Positions 1 to 4,880 of a DNA stretch of 5,181 nucleotides are shown here, one piece after another. The stretch is from contig JAKSUE010000114.1 in NCBI GenBank assembly GCA_024409165.1, forward strand, positions 1 to 5,181, written 5' to 3'. Source of the stretch: an archaeon (GTDB lineage: Archaea > Methanobacteriota > Methanobacteria > Methanobacteriales > Methanobacteriaceae). The position numbers and the translations under genes were made by a program. The notes beneath the pieces are model-generated. The model worked only from the letters and a program-made list of their open reading frames with translations. It ran no database searches and was not told the origin of the DNA. Within the stretch, counting starts at the first letter, position 1; every line of letters begins with the position of its first letter.

Positions 1-60
1 ATAGAATAAAAATTTATATTTAAAAATTTTATAGAATAAAAATTTATATTTAAAAAATTA
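1..60. repeat. Two tandem copies of a 30-bp AT-rich repeat upstream of metY
   Basis: Positions 1-30 and 31-60 are the same unit in direct tandem. The first 26 bases are identical, and 28 of 30 match overall (differences at 27/57 and 30/60). The unit begins ATAGAATAAAAATTTATATT. The first copy starts at the window edge, so more copies may lie to the left. Each copy carries a TATA-like element. Slippage duplication of a promoter segment is a simple origin (inference). Confidence 0.9.
13..52 (+). promoter_or_regulatory. Possible duplicated TATA boxes for metY
   Basis: TTTATATTTA occurs at 13-22 and again at 43-52, once in each 30-bp repeat copy, and resembles the archaeal TATA box. Archaeal transcription usually begins about 25 nt downstream. 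The left box would start RNA near 42, giving a leader of about 40 nt that contains the ribosome site. The right box would start near 72, inside or just after the ribosome site. The left box, or a further copy outside the window, is therefore the better promoter if the message uses a Shine-Dalgarno site. The whole area is so AT-rich that box calls are tentative. Confidence 0.4.
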
Positions 61-68
61 TAAAATAT

Positions 69-73
69 GGAGG
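69..73 (+). promoter_or_regulatory. Ribosome binding site that sets the metY start
   Basis: GGAGG at 69-73 lies 8 nt before ATG 82. An in-frame ATG at 67 overlaps this site and would add five residues (MEENF). It has no ribosome site of its own at a useful distance, so ATG 82 is preferred. Confidence 0.85.
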
Positions 74-81
74 AAAATTTT

Positions 82-1362
82 ATGGCAAAATATGGTGATA
101 GGACTTTACAAGTACATGCAGGTCAGGAAAATCCAGAATCTGCTTTTGGTGCAAGAGCTGTACCTATTTATATGACTAGTTCTTTTGTTTTTAAGGATGC
201 AGATTATGCTGCTGATTTATTTGCATTAACAGAACCTGGACACATTTATACAAGATTAAACAACCCTACTAATGATGCTTTTGAGGAAAGAATTGCTGCT
301 GTTGAAGGTGGAGTTGGTGGACTTGCTCAATCTACTGGAATGGCTGCGATTAGTCTTGCTCTTTTAAATATTGTTAAATGTGGTGAGGAAATCGTTAGTG
401 GTGATAACCTTTATGGTGGAACTTATACTTTATTTAAGAATACTTTTGCTAAATTTGGAATTAAAGTTAATTTTGTAGATTCTCAAGATCTTGATGCTTT
501 CGAAGCAGCTATTAATGATAAAACAAGAGCTGTTTATTGTGAATCTATTGGAAATCCTAAATTAGATATTCCTGATTTTGAAAAATTAGCTGAAATTGCT
601 CATAAAAATGATATTCCTCTTGTTGTAGACAATACTTCTGCTGTTGGTATGGTAAAACCTATTGAACATGGTGCTGATATTGTTGTTCATTCTGCTACTA
701 AAATCATTGGTGGACATGGAACTACTCTTGGAGGAACTATTGTAGACTCTGGTAACTTTGATTGGACTAATGGAAAATTCCCAGAATTCACAGAACCTGA
801 TGAATCCTACCACGGCCTTGTTTACAGTGAACACTTTGGAAATGCAGCTTATATTAATAAAGCAAGATTACAAATGATGAGAGATTTAGGTGGAACTATC
901 AGTCCATTTAACTCATTTATGTTACTCCAAGGACTTGAATCTATGAGTCTTAGAGTAGAACAACACTGTAAAAATGCTTTAGAAGTAGCTAAATTCTTAG
1001 AAAACCATGAAGCTGTTGCTTGGGTAAATTACCCTGGACTTGAATCCAGCCCTTATCATGAAATGGCTAAAAAATACTTAAATGGCAAATATGGTTGTGT
1101 TATTGGATTCGGTATTAAAGGTGGAATTGAAGAAGGTAAAAAATTCATTGAAAGTGTAGAACTCCTCTCTCACTTAGCTAATATCTGTGATGCAAAAACC
1201 TTAGTAGTACACCCTGCTTCAACTACCCACTCTGCAATCTCACCAGAAGAACAATTATCCACTGGTGTAACCCCAGATTTCATCAGAATGTCTGTTGGTA
1301 TCGAAAATGTAGAAGACATAATTGCAGATATCGACCAAGCATTAAAAAAAGCTACTGAATAA
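82..1362 (+). CDS. metY: O-acetylhomoserine sulfhydrylase (O-acetylhomoserine aminocarboxypropyltransferase)
   Basis: A cytosolic PLP enzyme of the Cys/Met metabolism family that joins O-acetylhomoserine and sulfide into homocysteine and acetate. At 426 residues it has the usual length of MetY, longer than cystathionine gamma-synthases (about 380-400). Visible motifs, numbered from ATG 82, are YTRLNNPT at 56-63 (Tyr56 and Arg58 bind cofactor phosphate from the partner subunit), QSTGMAAI at 83-90, the PLP-stacking Tyr111 in DNLYGGT, VVDNTSA at 181-187 with Asp183 facing the pyridine nitrogen, the Schiff-base Lys207 in HSATK, HPASTTHS at 377-384, and the substrate-carboxylate Arg402 in IRMSVGIE. 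One small departure is Ser186 where many relatives have Phe or Val. The start is set by GGAGG 8 nt upstream; the ATG at 67 is unlikely. It converges with metX, which makes its substrate. Exact substrate (acetyl rather than succinyl ester) is inferred from family and partner. Confidence 0.95.
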   Translation: MAKYGDRTLQVHAGQENPESAFGARAVPIYMTSSFVFKDADYAADLFALTEPGHIYTRLNNPTNDAFEERIAAVEGGVGGLAQSTGMAAISLALLNIVKCGEEIVSGDNLYGGTYTLFKNTFAKFGIKVNFVDSQDLDAFEAAINDKTRAVYCESIGNPKLDIPDFEKLAEIAHKNDIPLVVDNTSAVGMVKPIEHGADIVVHSATKIIGGHGTTLGGTIVDSGNFDWTNGKFPEFTEPDESYHGLVYSEHFGNAAYINKARLQMMRDLGGTISPFNSFMLLQGLESMSLRVEQHCKNALEVAKFLENHEAVAWVNYPGLESSPYHEMAKKYLNGKYGCVIGFGIKGGIEEGKKFIESVELLSHLANICDAKTLVVHPASTTHSAISPEEQLSTGVTPDFIRMSVGIENVEDIIADIDQALKKATE

Positions 1363-1383
1363 ACAATATATAAATAAATTAAT

Positions 1384-1420
1384 AGAGGATAAAACCTCTT
1401 TAAAAAATATTTCTTTTTTT
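1384..1420 (+). terminator. Hairpin plus T-tract terminator after metY
   Basis: AGAGG (1384-1388) can pair with CCTCT (1395-1399) across a 6-nt loop, 21 nt after the metY stop. A T-rich stretch at 1411-1420, with seven T in a row at 1414-1420, follows. Archaeal RNA polymerase stops mainly at oligo-T on the coding strand, so the tract matters more than the short stem. Confidence 0.65.
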
Positions 1421-1471
1421 ATTAAAAAATTTAACTAATATTAATTATAAAACCAAATTTTGATATAAAAC

Positions 1472-1493
1472 AATAGTTCACCAGTGAACTATT
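1472..1493. repeat. 22-bp near-perfect palindrome between metY and metX
   Basis: AATAGTTCAC (1472-1481) is the exact reverse complement of GTGAACTATT (1484-1493), separated only by CA. The central 14 bases are half G+C, which stands out in a spacer that is almost all A and T. As RNA it would be a 9-bp stem with a CCAG or CTGG loop on either strand. No T-tract longer than four follows closely on either strand, so it is not a clear terminator. It could be a protein-binding site, a bidirectional 3'-end stabiliser, or one copy of a dispersed repeat. Confidence 0.8.
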
Positions 1494-1518
1494 ATAAAGA
1501 CTAAAACAATCTTATTTT

Positions 1519-1614
1519 AAAAAAATAAAAAAAATAAAAAAAGTTTAAAAAGATATTTCAAAAATAAAAAAATAAAAAAAGTAATTATTATGATTATTTA
1601 AAAAATAAAAAAAA
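1519..1614 (-). terminator. Three clusters of T-tracts downstream of metX
   Basis: Read on the - strand, the first 120 nt after the metX stop hold three T-rich clusters: 1600-1614 (runs of 8 and 6), 1560-1580 (runs of 7, 7 and 5) and 1519-1542 (runs of 7, 8 and 7), each run broken by single A residues. Oligo-T on the coding strand is the core archaeal termination signal. The + strand shows A here instead, and the one long + strand T-run of the spacer sits next to metY, so the strand bias matches convergent termination. Confidence 0.6.
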
Positions 1615-1635
1615 TAATTCCTAATTAAATTTTTA

Positions 1636-3105
1636 TTAATTAGAAATTAAACGTGAAATTTGATCTGTTGTGATGATTCCTTCTAAGATTAGGTCATCAT
1701 TTACTACAGGGAGACATGAAATGTCGTATTTTTTCATTGTACTTGCTATATCTTCTATTGAATCTGAAGGTTTACAATAATGGACGTCTTTTGTCATTAC
1801 ATCTTCTAAATCTCCACATCCATTAATAATAGATTTAGATAAATCCCAAGCAGTTACAATACCAATTAGGACTCCTTCATCACTTACAACAGGTAAATGG
1901 GTGACATGTTCATTAAACATGATTTCAGCAGCTTCTTTGACTTTTGCTGTTTTAGAGATAGTTGGGATTGTTTCCATGAGGTTTTCTACTGCATTATCAG
2001 ATAAGAATGTGGAAATGATGAAATTCATTGGCCCATCTTCTAAAAGGAATGCATCATGACCTTTAGGAGATTTTAATTCAGTATAACTAACATCAACATT
2101 ATTAGCTTGGAATGCTGTGAGCATTTCATGGGTTTGTACAGATGGATATAACCAATCTGAATCAATAGATATGAGTTTTACACTAGCTTTAACTCCTTTA
2201 AAACCTTCAATTAAGGAACCATTTTCTGATAAATCAAAGTAATCAACTGCTTTTGTGATATATAAGTAACAATTTGCATCAAAACGTTCCACAAAGGTTT
2301 CTCCTTGGTGATGTAAATAGCTTTGTACTTGATAATCAATAGAAAAGTCGTAACTAACTTCTTCTTTATCTTGTAAGTCTCTACCAAATTTTTCAGCCAT
2401 AGATTTATTACTAAGATAAGTAATATGAGCAATCATACGAGCTACAGCTAAACCAGTATCAGGTTTATTTTCTTTATCATAATACTCTCCATTATTCCAA
2501 AATGGATCATGTATAATAGATTGTCTACCAACTTCATTAAATGCAATTTGTTGAGGTGAAGACCTTGCAGCAGTAGCTATTACAACAATTTTATGCATCA
2601 TTTCAGGATAAGAAACAGCCCACTGTAATGTTTGCATACCTCCCATAGAACCACCAATAACACAAAATAACTTATCAATACCTAAATATTTAACAAGTTC
2701 ATATTGAGCATTAACCATGTCTTCTATGGTAATAACTGGGAAATCTAATGCATACTCTTTACCTGTTTTAGGATTAATTGATGTTGGACCTGTAGAACCA
2801 GTACAACCTCCAAGCACATTAGAACAAATAATAAAGTATTTATCAGTGTCTAATGCTCTACCTGGACCGACTAAACCATCCCACCATCCAGGTTTTTTTT
2901 CATCTAAATTATGACGACCTGCAACATGAGCATCACCAGTAAGAGCATGACAAACAAGAATAGCATTTGTTTTTGCTTTATTTAATTCACCATAAGTTTC
3001 ATATCTAAGAGAAACATCACTTAAAGTTTTACCAGATTTTAACTTTAAATCATCTTTAATATGAAAATCTTTAGGTTCAACTATACCTACTGCACTTTTT
3101 TGCAT
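1636..3105 (-). CDS. metX: Homoserine O-acetyltransferase with C-terminal CBS domain pair
   Basis: Transfers an acyl group, normally acetyl from acetyl-CoA, to homoserine, making the substrate for MetY. Residues 1 to about 370 are the alpha/beta-hydrolase MetX domain, and this part alone is the family's usual length. It shows NVLGGCTGSTGP at 97-108, the nucleophile Ser153 in GGSMGG (151-156), Asp317 in SDWLYP and His350 in KGHDAF, giving the expected Ser-Asp-His triad. Residues 371-489 add two CBS motifs, roughly 378-432 (HLPVV, GIVTAWDL) and 436-489 (CLPVV, GIITTDQ). CBS pairs commonly bind adenosyl ligands, so feedback by an adenine nucleotide or S-adenosylmethionine is a reasonable inference. 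The frame is intact across the junction. AAGAAGTGAT (3109-3118) matches 8 of 10 bases of an AGGAGGTGAT ideal site just before ATG 3105. Some MetX-type enzymes use succinyl-CoA, so the acyl donor is likely but not proven. Confidence 0.95.
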   Translation of the reverse strand: MQKSAVGIVEPKDFHIKDDLKLKSGKTLSDVSLRYETYGELNKAKTNAILVCHALTGDAHVAGRHNLDEKKPGWWDGLVGPGRALDTDKYFIICSNVLGGCTGSTGPTSINPKTGKEYALDFPVITIEDMVNAQYELVKYLGIDKLFCVIGGSMGGMQTLQWAVSYPEMMHKIVVIATAARSSPQQIAFNEVGRQSIIHDPFWNNGEYYDKENKPDTGLAVARMIAHITYLSNKSMAEKFGRDLQDKEEVSYDFSIDYQVQSYLHHQGETFVERFDANCYLYITKAVDYFDLSENGSLIEGFKGVKASVKLISIDSDWLYPSVQTHEMLTAFQANNVDVSYTELKSPKGHDAFLLEDGPMNFIISTFLSDNAVENLMETIPTISKTAKVKEAAEIMFNEHVTHLPVVSDEGVLIGIVTAWDLSKSIINGCGDLEDVMTKDVHYCKPSDSIEDIASTMKKYDISCLPVVNDDLILEGIITTDQISRLISN

Positions 3106-3164
3106 ATAATCACTTCTTTAAATAAATTTAATAAAAATAATTTTTAATATAATAAGTTAATAAT

Positions 3165-3207
3165 TAATATTATAATATTAGTCTTAAATAATATTTAAAT
3201 ATATAAG
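3165..3207 (-). promoter_or_regulatory. Candidate metX promoter with adjoining 16-bp palindrome
   Basis: On the - strand CTTATATATTT (3207-3197) is a good archaeal TATA-like box. A start about 25 nt later, near 3177, would give a leader of roughly 70 nt. That predicted start lies inside a perfect 16-bp palindrome at 3165-3180, made of TAATATTA twice. A repressor site there could block initiation, but a palindrome of only A and T is easy to get by chance here. The rest of the 173-nt spacer (3106-3278) holds the metX ribosome site and a T6 run (3235-3230) that may end rnc transcription. Confidence 0.4.
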
Positions 3208-3278
3208 AGAATATTTTAGACAATAGTATAAAAAATATTAATATAATAAATAATTAAAGACTCGAATATTTAACTTTA

Positions 3279-3950
3279 TTAAAGCCCTAAATACTCAATA
3301 GCTTTTCTTGCAGCTTGTTGTTCTGCGTCTTTTTTACTTTTACCTATTCCTGTTCCATAATTAATTCCATCAACAATTATAGACATGATAAAAGTTTTAT
3401 CATGAGGAGCACCAAATTCTTGGACTAATTCATAATGAATATCAATATCTTCAGCATCACCATATTCTTTAATTTGAGATTTATAGTCATAAAAGAAGAT
3501 AACTTTAGAATCAATATAGGGGAAGATGTTGTTTTTTAAGAATTCACGAGCTTTATCAATACCTTGATCTATATAAATAGCTCCTAAGAAAGATTCAAAT
3601 ACATCTGCTGAGATTGATAATATTTCATTATCTGTGATATTACTATCTTCAAGATTTACTTTAATACATTCAGCTAATCCTAATTCTTTAGAATAGACTT
3701 CTAAAGCAGATTGACAGACATAATTAGATCTTATTTTTGTTAGTTTACCTTCACCATAATCAAGATGAGTTTGTTGTAAGTAATCAGAAACAATCATACT
3801 TAAAACAGAATCCCCTAAAAATTCTAATCTTTCATAATCATGATTTAAACCAAAAGCAACAGCATAAGAAGAATGTATAAAAGCAGTTTGGAATAATTCT
3901 TCATTATTTGGTTTAATATTAAATTTTTCTAATATATCAGATATATCCAT
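3279..3950 (-). CDS. rnc: Ribonuclease III (double-strand-specific endoribonuclease)
   Basis: Cuts double-stranded RNA, in bacteria during rRNA processing and mRNA turnover. The 223-residue protein has the complete bacterial-type layout and length. The catalytic domain (about 1-148) carries the signature ERLEFLGDSVL at 40-50 and the second motif ADVFESFLGAIY at 115-126. The acidic residues Glu40, Glu43, Asp47, Glu67, Asp116 and Glu119 all fall at the E. coli RNase III positions shifted by +2, so the metal site looks intact. A double-stranded RNA-binding domain follows (about 155-223, ending GIGKSKKDAEQQAARKAIEYLGL in spirit: Gly-rich turn, KK..A, AA.KA). ATG 3950 has a modest ribosome site, GAGTGA at 3960-3955. 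It lies between rpl37e and metX with 262-nt and 173-nt spacers, so it is probably its own transcription unit. Most archaea lack this enzyme, which suggests acquisition from bacteria. Confidence 0.95.
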   Translation of the reverse strand: MDISDILEKFNIKPNNEELFQTAFIHSSYAVAFGLNHDYERLEFLGDSVLSMIVSDYLQQTHLDYGEGKLTKIRSNYVCQSALEVYSKELGLAECIKVNLEDSNITDNEILSISADVFESFLGAIYIDQGIDKAREFLKNNIFPYIDSKVIFFYDYKSQIKEYGDAEDIDIHYELVQEFGAPHDKTFIMSIIVDGINYGTGIGKSKKDAEQQAARKAIEYLGL

Positions 3951-4069
3951 TTTTTCACTCTTAATTAATAATTAAGAATAATTTATTTAATATTAAACAA
4001 TTTAAGACATAATTTGTTGAATAAAAAACTATTTAATAATTCATAATGAAATAAAAAAATATAGAATAA

Positions 4070-4078
4070 AATATATAC
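4070..4078 (-). promoter_or_regulatory. Weak candidate TATA box for rnc
   Basis: GTATATATT on the - strand (4078-4070) lies about 120 nt before the rnc start and after the last hairpin/T-tract unit that follows rpl37e. It would give a leader of about 100 nt. The interval 3951-4069 is AT-rich and contains other TATA-like strings, so this choice is tentative. I see no open frame or RNA gene in it. Confidence 0.25.
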
Positions 4079-4097
4079 AATGTTATAAAATTTTTAT

Positions 4098-4125
4098 AAA
4101 AAAATAGCTAAAAAACATTTGCTAT
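4098..4125 (-). terminator. Third hairpin/T-tract unit after rpl37e
   Basis: On the - strand ATAGC (4125-4121) can pair with GCTAT (4108-4104) across a 12-nt loop that itself contains T6, and the stem runs into seven T at 4104-4098. The stem is short, so the T-tracts are the stronger signal. Confidence 0.4.
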
Positions 4126-4129
4126 AGTT

Positions 4130-4171
4130 AAAAAAGTTTTTAATATGAGATAATATGCATTTATTATCTCA
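4130..4171 (-). terminator. Second hairpin/T-tract unit after rpl37e
   Basis: On the - strand a perfect 10-bp stem, TGAGATAATA (4171-4162) with TATTATCTCA (4155-4146), closes a 6-nt loop. T6 follows at 4135-4130, ten bases after the stem. Confidence 0.55.
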
Positions 4172-4200
4172 AAAAATTTTGAGTAATACAGATGTATTAC
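4171..4200 (-). terminator. First hairpin/T-tract unit after rpl37e
   Basis: Twelve bases after the rpl37e stop, GTAATACA (4200-4193) pairs with TGTATTAC (4190-4183) across two bases (in RNA, a 7-bp stem with a 4-nt loop). T6 follows on the - strand at 4176-4171, six bases after the stem. This is the likeliest 3' end of rpl37e transcripts. Confidence 0.6.
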
Positions 4201-4212
4201 GAGTAAATAAAC

Positions 4213-4401
4213 CTATACTAATCTTTGACCATTAGTAGGTTTTTTGTTTTGCCAGCTGTATCTTCTTATTCTACTGGATTTACCGAATCCGCAAGAAGCA
4301 CAAACTTTTTTACGTACATGGTAAGTGTTTTTACCACATCTTCTACATCTAATATGGGTCTTTTTATTCTTTTTACCCATTGATGGAGTACCTTTACTCA
4401 C
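4213..4401 (-). CDS. rpl37e: Large-subunit ribosomal protein L37e (eL37)
   Basis: A small zinc-binding protein of the archaeal and eukaryotic 50S/60S subunit, absent from bacteria. From GTG 4401 it has 62 residues, the usual archaeal length, and begins SKGTPSMGKKNKKTH after the initiator as expected for the family. The zinc site is complete: Cys19, Cys22, Cys34 and Cys37 in CRRCG and CASCG. The rest is basic, with the conserved SSRIRRYSWQNKK tail. An in-frame ATG at 4407 would add two residues, but AAGGAGG (4415-4409) ends only one base before it, whereas it is 7 nt before the GTG. The gene follows lsm on the same strand, a pairing common in archaea, but with a 192-nt spacer and a terminator-like hairpin between them. 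Confidence 0.95.
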   Translation of the reverse strand: MSKGTPSMGKKNKKTHIRCRRCGKNTYHVRKKVCASCGFGKSSRIRRYSWQNKKPTNGQRLV

Positions 4402-4408
4402 AACCATT

Positions 4409-4415
4409 CCTCCTT
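4409..4415 (-). promoter_or_regulatory. Ribosome binding site that sets the rpl37e start
   Basis: AAGGAGG on the - strand is a seven-base anti-SD match. It is 1 nt from ATG 4407 and 7 nt from GTG 4401, so the GTG is favoured. Confidence 0.85.
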
Positions 4416-4444
4416 AATTTTTTGTAATAATATTATATTGAAAT

Positions 4445-4477
4445 GTTAATCAAACATAGCAATAGCTAATGATTAAC
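4445..4477. repeat. Nested inverted repeat in the rpl37e leader
   Basis: GTTAATCA (4445-4452) is the reverse complement of TGATTAAC (4470-4477). Inside it TAGC (4457-4460) pairs with GCTA (4465-4468) across AATA, leaving a 4-nt/1-nt internal loop. In - strand RNA this gives a 12-bp interrupted stem starting about 30 nt before the rpl37e ribosome site. Confidence 0.6.
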
Positions 4478-4487
4478 ACAAAATTTG

Positions 4488-4517
4488 AAAAATATGTTTA
4501 AGAAGATCTTAAACATA
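4488..4517 (-). terminator. Hairpin followed by T5 between lsm and rpl37e
   Basis: On the - strand TATGTTTAAGA (4517-4507) and TCTTAAACATA (4503-4493) form a perfect 11-bp stem with a 3-nt loop, directly followed by five T (4492-4488). This is the layout of an intrinsic terminator, 77 nt after the lsm stop and 90 nt before the rpl37e start. It may end lsm transcripts or reduce readthrough into rpl37e. Archaeal termination depends chiefly on T-tracts, and T5 is at the low end. Confidence 0.6.
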
Positions 4518-4593
4518 AAGAATAAATCTTATTGATAAATCAACAAGAACTATAAATATGAAAATTATTTGACAATAGAAAAATTAGATAAAT

Positions 4594-4827
4594 CTATGGA
4601 GAAATATAAATAATATTATCTCCTCTAATGAGAACAGTACCTAATCTTCTGGATATTTCACCATTTTCTAATTCTTCAGCATCATTGAGAACTAAATTCA
4701 TATGTAAATCAAAACTTTTAAGTATTCCTCTAAATTCTCTTTCTCCTTTGAGTTTAATCAAAACAGGAGCATTAAGTGCTTTTCCTAAAGCATCAAGTGG
4801 TCTTTGAACATTTTGTTGTGCGCTCAT
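4594..4827 (-). CDS. lsm: Sm-like archaeal protein (LSm, snRNP homologue)
   Basis: Archaeal LSm proteins form seven-membered rings that bind U-rich single-stranded RNA and are linked to tRNA and small-RNA metabolism. The 77-residue length is normal for a single Sm fold. An N-terminal helix (RPLDALGKALN, 9-19) precedes the Sm1 motif, with FRGILKSFDLHMNLVLNDAEE at about 32-52 in which Asp40, His42 and Asn44 are the base-binding DxHMN residues. Sm2 is LIRGDNIIYISP (66-77), with Arg68-Gly69-Asp70-Asn71. ATG 4827 is supported by AGGTGAT (4837-4831), a full match to the archaeal anti-SD, ending 3 nt before it. It is the first of four - strand genes and is followed by rpl37e, a frequent archaeal neighbour. 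Confidence 0.95.
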   Translation of the reverse strand: MSAQQNVQRPLDALGKALNAPVLIKLKGEREFRGILKSFDLHMNLVLNDAEELENGEISRRLGTVLIRGDNIIYISP

Positions 4828-4859
4828 TATATCACCTATATACTATATTAAATATGTTA

Positions 4860-4880
4860 AGATAATATTTAAACTTATCT
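4860..4880 (-). promoter_or_regulatory. Candidate lsm promoter inside an operator-like inverted repeat
   Basis: On the - strand TTTAAATAT (4873-4865) is a TATA-like box. A start about 25 nt later, near 4844, gives a short leader that includes the AGGTGAT ribosome site. The box is flanked symmetrically by AGATAA (4860-4865) and TTATCT (4875-4880), a 6-bp inverted repeat with a 9-bp centre. A further TTATCTAAA (4893-4901) repeats the 4875-4883 sequence 18 bp upstream, and AGATAATATT (4860-4869) is also an exact 10-bp inverted match of 4889-4898. A repressor site over the TATA box is an inference. Confidence 0.45.

Noticed and set aside
1..60. Possible CRISPR array from the 30-bp repeats
   Set aside because: The two copies abut with no spacers, are almost pure A/T and lie directly at a promoter; no cas gene is present.
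586..834. Open frame of 82 codons on the - strand inside metY
   Set aside because: It lies wholly antisense to a gene with clear catalytic motifs, has no ribosome site that I can see, and its Ser/Asn-rich translation resembles no family.
2211..2432. Open frame of 73 codons on the - strand inside metX, in another frame
   Set aside because: It overlaps the conserved MetX domain on the same strand; the Leu/Ile/Lys-rich product is typical of a frame shadow in AT-rich DNA.
2717..2914. Open frame of 65 codons on the + strand antisense to metX
   Set aside because: It is the complement of the conserved GGCTGSTGP region and has no independent support.
3181..3221. GTCT...AGAC ends flanking the metX TATA-like box as a long inverted repeat
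   Set aside because: Beyond the four outer bases the arms need gaps and mismatches, and the matching bases are mostly A/T.
4532..4543. TTGAT-AA-ATCAA inverted repeat between lsm and rpl37e
   Set aside because: Only five A/T-rich base pairs with a 2-nt centre and no T-tract; expected by chance in this composition.
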